Origin: Sphingobium sp.
GTDB lineage: Bacteria > Pseudomonadota > Alphaproteobacteria > Sphingomonadales > Sphingomonadaceae
Length of the DNA: 39,433 nucleotides
Reading direction: 5' to 3'
Assembly (NCBI RefSeq): GCF_003248505.1
Contig: NZ_QFOA01000025.1
Location: forward strand, 1 to 39,433
In this document: positions 33,963-39,433 of the stretch, piece after piece
Position numbering within the stretch: the stretch's first letter is position 1
Layout: each line of letters starts with the position of its first letter
Program-made: the position numbers and the translations under genes
The notes under the pieces: model-generated
What the model saw: only the letters and a program-made list of their open reading frames with translations
The model's database searches: none
What the model was told of the DNA's origin: nothing

Positions 33963-34737
33963 ACTTGCCTTCGAGGCTGTGATCGTCGCCCGGATACCAG
34001 AAACGGCCCAGCGTCACCGGCACGTCGCCATTCCAGGTGCGCCTCTCGACCACCAGGCAGGCCTCGCCCTCCTGCACGGCAAGATGCTCGGCGACCATGG
34101 GACCAGCGCCACGGGCGCAGATGCTGTGCTTCGCTTCGGTCCAGGGCACATGCACCAGCAACCACTGGCCCGGACTGATATTCTCCAGCGGTTGGCAGGT
34201 GATCTTGGGCGCCGCTTCGACATTGATAAGCCGTTCCTCAAGCTGGAATGGCTTGTCGTCCGCGAGATGGAGGCAGAGCATACGGATCATGGGTGCCAGT
34301 GGCGCCAGCGCCATATCCTTGCGAATGGGCGAATCCGGGGCCACCATCGCGCAGTCGATCAGACGATAGCTGTATCGGCCACCGGCGCGACGCACGGCGT
34401 CTGCGGCATCCCATATCTCGAATACCGGACGCTCGCGCGCGCGCGCGGTGACGACCGTGCCCACTTTCGTCCGTCGCTCGACCAGTCCTTCGCCAGCCAG
34501 GCTCTGGATCGCCTTGTTCACGGTCATGCGGGCGGTCTTGTAATGCTGGGTAAGAAGAAGCTCGCCGGGCACGCGCGTCCCCGCAGGCCAGTCGCCGCTG
34601 AGAATGGCAAGCGCAATCGAACGGCGAATCTGCAACCAGAGCGGACCATCCCCATCGAGCGGCGGGATAGGCAGGTTTCCCAGGCTAGCGCCGACGGTGC
34701 CTGTCTTGGCACTCTCCATAACGGCAATAGCGGTCAC
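33946..34737 (-). CDS. hutC: Histidine utilisation repressor
   Basis: A 263-aa regulator of the GntR/HutC family. The winged helix is at about 30-100 (PLWLQIRRSIALAILSGDWPAGTRVPGELLLTQHYKTARMTVNKAIQSLAGEGLVERR in parts) and the UTRA ligand domain follows (FQLEERLINVEAAPKITCQPLENISPGQWLLVHVPWTEAKHSICA, EACLVVERRTWNGDVPVT). HutC represses hut genes and releases DNA with urocanate. The GTG start is favoured by AAGGA before it; an ATG six codons later is possible. Likely targets are 32529-32546 and 34864-34881, the latter in the spacer shared with the TonB receptor. Confidence 0.93.
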   Translation of the reverse strand: MTAIAVMESAKTGTVGASLGNLPIPPLDGDGPLWLQIRRSIALAILSGDWPAGTRVPGELLLTQHYKTARMTVNKAIQSLAGEGLVERRTKVGTVVTARARERPVFEIWDAADAVRRAGGRYSYRLIDCAMVAPDSPIRKDMALAPLAPMIRMLCLHLADDKPFQLEERLINVEAAPKITCQPLENISPGQWLLVHVPWTEAKHSICARGAGPMVAEHLAVQEGEACLVVERRTWNGDVPVTLGRFWYPGDDHSLEGKFKPSW

Positions 34738-34863
34738 GCGGCAGGAAATCCTTCTGTGTCCATGGTTTCCCTATAATTCCATCATAGCTGGCCAGCGACG
34801 TCCACCGGAATATGAAATAAATGTCCCATGGCTCTTGACGCCCCCCTGATGCTGCGTCAACTT

Positions 34864-34881
34864 CAATTGACTATACAAATA
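34864..34881 (+). promoter_or_regulatory. Second HutC-like operator, before the TonB receptor
   Basis: CAATTGA-CTAT-ACAAATA shares the centre and whole right arm (CTATACAAATA) with the hutI-hutF operator; the left arm is degenerate. It lies in the 194-bp spacer between hutC and the receptor, so it could control either or both. Confidence 0.6.
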
Positions 34882-34931
34882 GAAAATGCAGCAGGCAGGG
34901 ACTATCGGTCTATAAAAAAGGGGGTTGAATC

Positions 34932-37133
34932 ATGCGCACGACGCAATCGACGTTAAAGTTATGCTCGTCTCTTGCCACCATCCTGCTGCTGGGGAGCGTC
35001 GGCGCGGCGGCGCAGACCATGTCGGCAAATCCGGCCGCCCAGGCGCCGCAGGACGCTTCGGTCGATGCCGACACCATCACTGTCACAGGTTGGAAGCTTC
35101 GCCAGCTCGACGTCGCCACACCGACGGGCAGCCGCCTGGGACTGTCTATCCGCGATACCCCCGCGACCATCGATCAGATCGGTGCAGACGAAATTCTGAC
35201 CCGGGGTTTCCGCACGGTTGAGGAAGCGACCGTAAGCCTTCCCGGTATAACGTCGGGCGGCTCGCCGGGCGACCCTTCGCTTTTCTCGATGCGTGGTTTT
35301 ACCGGAGAGCAGATTACGCTGCTCCACAATGGCCTGTATCTGGGGCCAGCAAACATGATCAATCGCCCTGGCAACACGTTCAACATTGCGAGTATCGACG
35401 TGTTAAAGGGGCCGGCGTCGGTCTTGTACGGTCAGGGCGCTGTCGGCGGCGCCGTCAACATCGTCAACAAAAGTCCGGACTTCAAGGCGGATAGCGTTCA
35501 GTTTCTGGGTTCCTACGCCACCTTCGACACCGTCAGCGTCGGCATTGGCGGTAACAAGATCCTGAGCGACGATCTGGCTGCTCGGTTCGACGTCAGCTAC
35601 CATAGGACGGACGGCTATGTGGACCGGGCGGGCTCCAATTCCTTCAATGCGACCGGCGCGCTGCTGTTCAAGCCCCAGGATAATCTCTCGATCGAATTCA
35701 GCGTCGATTATCTCAAAGACGACCTGTCGACCTATTATGGCACGCCGCTGGTGCCTGCCGCCTTTGCCGCGGACCCGATCAAGGGCATCCTGACCACCGC
35801 CAATGGCGACGTGATCGACCGGGCGCTACGCTTCAAAAATTATAATGTCTCCGACAACAAGGCGCATAGCTGGCAGACGTGGCCCAAGCTGGTGATCAAC
35901 TGGTCGCCGTCCGACGCGCTGACCATCAGCAACACCAGCTATTATTTCCATGCCGAGCGGCAATGGATCAACGCCGAAAACTATGTCTTCAACCGGACCA
36001 CCCAGCAGATCGATCGTGACCGTTTTTTCGTGTTCCATAATCAGGACCTGATGGGCGATCAGTTCACTGCCACCTTCAAGCATCAGCTGGGCGGCATGGA
36101 AAACCGTCTCGTGCTGGGCGCTGACTACAGCCATCTCGACTTCATCCGCAGCCGGGGCTTTCCAGATGGCGACAGCGTCGATCCGCTCAATCCCAATCCC
36201 GGCCTGTTTGGACCGATCGTCAGGCGGGTCAGCCCCACCCGCTGGGATCAGGCAGCTTTATTTGGCGAGGATGTATTGAACCTCACCCCGCAATTGAAAC
36301 TCGTGACCGGCGTTCGCGCCGAGCGGCTCTATCTGACGCGCGAGAATTTCAATGTGGATGGCAGTTTCAATGCAGGGACCAGCTTCAATCGCACCTACAA
36401 GCTGTTCAACTGGCGGGCGGGACTGGTCTACGATATCGCTCCCAGCGTCACCGCTTATGCGTCCTACAGCACGGGCAAGGATCCGGTCGGCAACAACATT
36501 TTCCTGGTGAACGCCGGAGAGAATTTCGGCCTGAGCAGTTCGCGCCAGTTCGAGGGAGGGCTGAAAGCGGATCTGATGAACGGACGCGGGTCGCTTACGC
36601 TGGCCGCCTATGACATCAAGCGCAAGAATATCCTAACCCAGGTCGCGCTCGATACCGTCAGCAATGTCGGCAGCCAGAAATCGCGTGGCGTCGAAATATC
36701 GGGCGAAATGAAGGTCACGCCGGACTGGACCCTGATCGCAAGCGGCGCCTATGTCGATGCCGCCTATGGCAGCTTCGTCGATCCCAATTACGGCATAGCG
36801 GCATCGGGCAACACGCCTGCGAACGTACCCAAATGGGTCGGCAATGTCTGGACGACCGTGCGCGGGGTGGCCGGATTGCCGCTCGAAGTGGGCGGCGGCG
36901 TCAAATATGTCGGCAAGCGCTTTGGCAATACCGCTAACAGCCTCATTCTCAAGCCCTACGCCACCGGCATTGTTTACGCCACCTACGCGGTGTCTCCCAA
37001 CATCTCGCTGACCGGCCGCGTCAACAATGTGTGGAACAAGACCTTCGTGCAATGGGCCGACATCTATTACCCCGCCCAGGTCATGATGGGTGAGCCACGC
37101 CGCGTGGAGGTAAGCGTCCTTGGCCGCTTCTAG
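34932..37133 (+). CDS. TonB-dependent receptor, siderophore type, hut-linked
   Basis: A 733-aa outer-membrane transporter. A signal peptide (SSLATILLLGSVGAAAQ) is followed by a TonB-box-like DTITVTGWK, the plug (RDTPATIDQIGADEI, MRGFTGEQITLLHNGLYL, IDVLKGPASVLYGQGAVGGAVNI) and a barrel ending in phenylalanine (VEVSVLGRF). The plug and barrel resemble ferric-siderophore receptors (FhuE/FpvA-like, without an STN domain). The HutC-like site upstream and the neighbouring PepSY gene suggest uptake of a histidine-containing or histidine-metal ligand; that is inference and a true siderophore remains possible. Start ATG with GGGGG before it. Confidence 0.88.
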   Translation: MRTTQSTLKLCSSLATILLLGSVGAAAQTMSANPAAQAPQDASVDADTITVTGWKLRQLDVATPTGSRLGLSIRDTPATIDQIGADEILTRGFRTVEEATVSLPGITSGGSPGDPSLFSMRGFTGEQITLLHNGLYLGPANMINRPGNTFNIASIDVLKGPASVLYGQGAVGGAVNIVNKSPDFKADSVQFLGSYATFDTVSVGIGGNKILSDDLAARFDVSYHRTDGYVDRAGSNSFNATGALLFKPQDNLSIEFSVDYLKDDLSTYYGTPLVPAAFAADPIKGILTTANGDVIDRALRFKNYNVSDNKAHSWQTWPKLVINWSPSDALTISNTSYYFHAERQWINAENYVFNRTTQQIDRDRFFVFHNQDLMGDQFTATFKHQLGGMENRLVLGADYSHLDFIRSRGFPDGDSVDPLNPNPGLFGPIVRRVSPTRWDQAALFGEDVLNLTPQLKLVTGVRAERLYLTRENFNVDGSFNAGTSFNRTYKLFNWRAGLVYDIAPSVTAYASYSTGKDPVGNNIFLVNAGENFGLSSSRQFEGGLKADLMNGRGSLTLAAYDIKRKNILTQVALDTVSNVGSQKSRGVEISGEMKVTPDWTLIASGAYVDAAYGSFVDPNYGIAASGNTPANVPKWVGNVWTTVRGVAGLPLEVGGGVKYVGKRFGNTANSLILKPYATGIVYATYAVSPNISLTGRVNNVWNKTFVQWADIYYPAQVMMGEPRRVEVSVLGRF

Positions 37134-38571
37134 GACCAAAGGCATCAAGGCAAAGACGGTCGATGCGCTGGTCTGGTTTCACCGCTGGCTTGGCGTTGCG
37201 ACCTGTCTTGTCTTTGCCCTCTGGTTTGCAAGTGGCGCGGTCCTGCTGTTCAAGCCGTTTCCTTCGCTGGATCGGGGCAGTCAGTTGGCATTGTCCGCGC
37301 CTATCGACAGCGCCGCGATCGCCGTGCCACCAGGCGCGGCGATCGCGGGCGCGAAGACTGTCACAGGTTTGCGGGTCGTGCAGCGCGCTGGCGTGCCTGC
37401 CTATCTGGTGGATGGTGCGACCGGCACAATGGCGGTCGATGCGCGAAATGGCGCGCGTCTCCCCGATCTGAGGCGCGACCAGATCGCCGCCTTGTCCGGC
37501 CGTCCGCAATCCGCCATCGCCGGACCGTTCGAGTATGACCAGTGGGTCGTTCACAACAGCTTTGATGCCGCAAGGCCACTTTTCCGGGTCGATCTCGGCG
37601 ATGAAGCTGGAACGCAACTTTATGTCTCGGCGCGAACGGGTGCGCCGGTGCAGCGCACCACGCGGTGGGATCGCGGCTGGAACTGGGTCGGGGCAGTGCT
37701 GCACTGGGCCTATTTCACGCCGTTACGGTCCAGCTTTACGGCTTGGGACCAGAGCGTTTGGTGGCTGTCGTTGATCGCTATGCTGGTGGCAGTCGCTGGC
37801 ACCATATTGGGCGTCATCCGGACGCTGGCGGTGCGTCGTGCCGGACGGCCGGGCCTGACTTTCTACCGGCTGAAATGGTTGCGCTGGCATCATCTGCTCG
37901 GATTGTTCGCCAGTCTGTTCGTCCTTACATGGATTCTGAGCGGCTGGCTGTCGATGGACCATGGGCGGCTCTTCTCGCGCGGCCATGCCAGCGAGGCGCA
38001 AGCTGCAGCCTATGCAGGACAGACGCTCGGCGAGGGCGCTGCACAGGTCCAGCTATCAGCCTTCGCCCATTTGCCCGATGCGCGGGAAATCCGCCTGTCG
38101 ACGGTGGGCGGGGCAATCCTGCTGGCTGCAATCGACGGAAAAGGCGCTACCACGCTCCATGGGGCAGATGGCGCGTTAGTCGATGCCAATACGCGCGATC
38201 GCCTGATGGACCGGGCCGTCGCTACGGCCTGGCCGGGGCGCCCGCTGGGGCCAGCCATAAAGGTCGCGCCGACCGATACCTACGCGCTGGCCGAAGGCAT
38301 GCCCCTTTCCGTGCGTCGCTATGACAGGGATGGGGACAAGCCGGTCTCGATCTATGTGGATAGCGTCGATGGCCGGATCGTCACGGTCATGGATAACAGT
38401 CGCGCCGCCTATGCATGGATCTATTATGCGCTTCATACCTTCAATTTTCCTGGCCTCACGACCCATCCCCTGCTGCGCTACATAGTCGTGATGATTCCGC
38501 TGCTGCTGGGTTTTCTGTTCAGCCTCACAGGCGTCGTTATCGGCTATCGGCGGATCGCCAAGTCCCTGTGA
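37120..38571 (+). CDS. PepSY-associated membrane protein (siderophore-reductase-like)
   Basis: A 483-aa inner-membrane protein of the PepSY-TM family, often encoded beside TonB receptors and thought to take part in metal release or reduction in the periplasm. About four membrane segments: FHRWLGVATCLVFALWFASGAVLLF, WWLSLIAMLVAVAGTILGVI, WHHLLGLFASLFVLTWILSGWL and YIVVMIPLLLGFLFSLTGVVIGY. Conserved histidines lie at membrane faces (FHRWLG, WHHLLG, LHTFNF). The start is TTG at 37120 with GGAGG nine bases before it; this overlaps the receptor gene by 14 bp, so the two are coupled. The TTG start is likely but not certain. Confidence 0.82.
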   Translation: MAASRTKGIKAKTVDALVWFHRWLGVATCLVFALWFASGAVLLFKPFPSLDRGSQLALSAPIDSAAIAVPPGAAIAGAKTVTGLRVVQRAGVPAYLVDGATGTMAVDARNGARLPDLRRDQIAALSGRPQSAIAGPFEYDQWVVHNSFDAARPLFRVDLGDEAGTQLYVSARTGAPVQRTTRWDRGWNWVGAVLHWAYFTPLRSSFTAWDQSVWWLSLIAMLVAVAGTILGVIRTLAVRRAGRPGLTFYRLKWLRWHHLLGLFASLFVLTWILSGWLSMDHGRLFSRGHASEAQAAAYAGQTLGEGAAQVQLSAFAHLPDAREIRLSTVGGAILLAAIDGKGATTLHGADGALVDANTRDRLMDRAVATAWPGRPLGPAIKVAPTDTYALAEGMPLSVRRYDRDGDKPVSIYVDSVDGRIVTVMDNSRAAYAWIYYALHTFNFPGLTTHPLLRYIVVMIPLLLGFLFSLTGVVIGYRRIAKSL

Positions 38572-38611
38572 AGCGCCACTGCTTTTGAACGTCCCTCTTT
38601 TGGAGATATAT

Positions 38612-38953
38612 GTGAAGGACCAACTTTATCTGATGCAGCCCGGCTTCATCAATGCGGGCCTGGGCCCCTTTTATTGCGGTGATTCCGTGAGCGTCGAGGG
38701 CCTGCTGGGCTTCTTTCCCGAGCTACGCGAGAAAGTGGATGTGCATTATATCGCATTTCCGCGTCCCCGGCAGCCGCTGGTGGATGCATTGGGAGAGGAA
38801 AACCAGTCGATCCCGGTGTTGATATTGGCCGACGATGTCGGCGAGGACAGCGGCCTTCATCCAACGCGCCGTAATGGCCGTGCCTTCTTTTCGGATGAAA
38901 AGGCGATCCGCAGCTATTTGTCGGATAAATTTGGCCTGCCCCACAGCGGTTGA
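38612..38953 (+). CDS. DUF3088 family protein
   Basis: A 113-aa protein matching DUF3088: KDQLYLMQPGF at the start, FYCGDSVSVEGLLGFFPELREKVDVHYIAFPRPRQPLV, and SIPVLILAD. The layout resembles a thioredoxin-like fold with a single Cys, but no redox CxxC is present. The GTG start at 38612 is chosen for its GGAG site; 38585 (TTG) is weaker. It follows the PepSY gene by 40 bp on the same strand and may belong to the receptor operon. Function unknown. Confidence 0.78.
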   Translation: MKDQLYLMQPGFINAGLGPFYCGDSVSVEGLLGFFPELREKVDVHYIAFPRPRQPLVDALGEENQSIPVLILADDVGEDSGLHPTRRNGRAFFSDEKAIRSYLSDKFGLPHSG

Positions 38954-38961
38954 TCGAACAG

Positions 38962-38982
38962 GCGGCGGCCGCAGGCCGCCGC
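38962..38982. terminator. GC-rich hairpin between convergent genes
   Basis: GCGGCGGCC-GCA-GGCCGCCGC forms a perfect 9-bp stem with a 3-nt loop between the DUF3088 gene and the converging AsnC gene. No T-run on either side, so it would be a weak or factor-assisted bidirectional terminator. Confidence 0.55.
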
Positions 38983-38995
38983 ACCCAAGACGGTT

Positions 38996-39337
38996 CTAAC
39001 CAAAGAGCGGCAGCGCGGTTGTCGACTTGATCTCCTGCATCGCGAAGGAGGAACTCACATCGTGGAGTTCCGCCACTTTGGTGAGTTTGCGATAGATGCG
39101 GTCATAGTCTGCGATGTCGCGGGCGACGACCTTGAGGAGATAGTCGATCTCTCCGCTCATGCGATAGAATTCCACGACTTCGGGGATTTTCGCTACGCCG
39201 TCTGCGAAAATCTGAAGCCATTCATCGCTATGCTTGGCGGTGCGGATCGCGACGATCACCGTGACGCCGAGGCCCAGACGGTCGCGATTGAGGATGGCGA
39301 CCCGTCGTTCAATGATGCCGTCCTTTTCAAGTCGCTG
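38996..39337 (-). pseudogene. AsnC/Lrp regulator lacking its DNA-binding part
   Basis: The C-terminal ligand-binding domain is intact: RLEKDGIIERRVAILNRDRLGLGVTVIVAIR in parts, then HSDEWLQIFADGVAKIPEVVEFYRMSGEIDYLLKVVARDIADYDRIY and a normal end. Family likeness starts at about 39337. Upstream of this the frame stays open but does not encode the winged helix expected of AsnC/Lrp proteins (about 60 residues missing). Shortly beyond lies an inverted repeat and a probable transposase start (39387-39433). I infer that an insertion cut off the 5' half. The longest start in the conserved part is a GTG at 39259. A short surviving effector-domain protein is possible. Confidence 0.72.
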
Positions 39338-39386
39338 TCCGCCGTCAGCACCAATGGCACAGATTTGAGGTTGTGATTTAAGGAGG

Positions 39387-39433
39387 ATCTGGGCTTCGTC
39401 GTAGTGACGAAGGAACGAAGATGAAGCCCAGAT
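39387..39433 (+). mobile_element. Possible insertion-sequence end with transposase start
   Basis: ATCTGGGCTTC (39387-39397) and GAAGCCCAGAT (39423-39433) are perfect inverted repeats. AGGAACGAAG precedes an ATG at 39421 that opens a frame reading MKPR up to the window edge, as in first frames of IS3-type transposases. Only 13 bases of the frame are visible, so the family is a guess. The nearby loss of the AsnC gene's 5' half supports an insertion. Confidence 0.35.

Overview
The window looks like chromosome (or a large replicon) of a sphingomonad alphaproteobacterium (Sphingobium/Sphingomonas/Novosphingobium type). The clues are high GC with long spurious antisense frames, two large TonB-dependent receptors, and a lasso-peptide locus paired with an isopeptidase/receptor/FecR/ECF-sigma module, an arrangement known from sphingomonads and Caulobacter. 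Roughly the first 25 kb is accessory DNA. From about 25.3 kb onward it is metabolic and metal-handling DNA.

Region 1 (1-1896) holds the C-terminally cut end of a DsbC-like periplasmic thioredoxin-fold protein (minus strand), a spacer with two abutting 20-bp palindromes, one unknown small protein and an XRE-type regulator. Region 2 (1903-11550) is a complete lasso-peptide locus: GntR-type regulator, precursor A (predicted 21-residue core, Gly1-Asp8 ring), B (RRE plus transglutaminase-like leader peptidase), C (asparagine-synthetase-like cyclase). Facing it on the minus strand are the ECF sigma factor, FecR-like anti-sigma, STN-type TonB receptor and lasso isopeptidase. A near-identical palindrome (GCTTTCA-N3-TGAAAGC) lies upstream of the XRE gene and on the -10 region of the precursor promoter, so I infer common control.

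Region 3 (11551-16651) contains two gene-poor spacers, a small sigma-region-4-like HTH protein, a retron-type reverse transcriptase fused to a DUF3800-like domain, and a divergent HEPN-domain protein. Region 4 (16698-24687) is a seven-gene same-strand cluster that I regard as the most interesting part: HigB-like toxin, HigA/ImmA-IrrE fusion, unknown 162-aa protein, YodC-like protein, a 1000-aa caspase-Ski2-like helicase fusion, a TIR-like protein and a HEPN protein. It has a strong palindrome abutting a TTGACA -35 box. It reads as an undescribed defence or abortive-infection operon.

Region 5 (25283-26736) is a DUF1289 protein, a cation diffusion facilitator and an RcnR-type Ni/Co sensor with a G/C-tract operator. 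Region 6 (26767-34737) is the histidine-utilisation cluster hutI-H-G-U-D (ATGA/GTGA-coupled, minus), divergent hutF, and hutC. It encodes the five-step route histidine, urocanate, imidazolonepropionate, formiminoglutamate, formylglutamate, glutamate. Region 7 (34932-38953) is a TonB receptor, a PepSY membrane protein and a DUF3088 protein. A HutC-like site in front of the receptor ties it to the hut regulon. The window ends in an AsnC/Lrp gene lacking its DNA-binding half, next to what looks like the end of an insertion sequence. No tRNA, rRNA or CRISPR array was seen.
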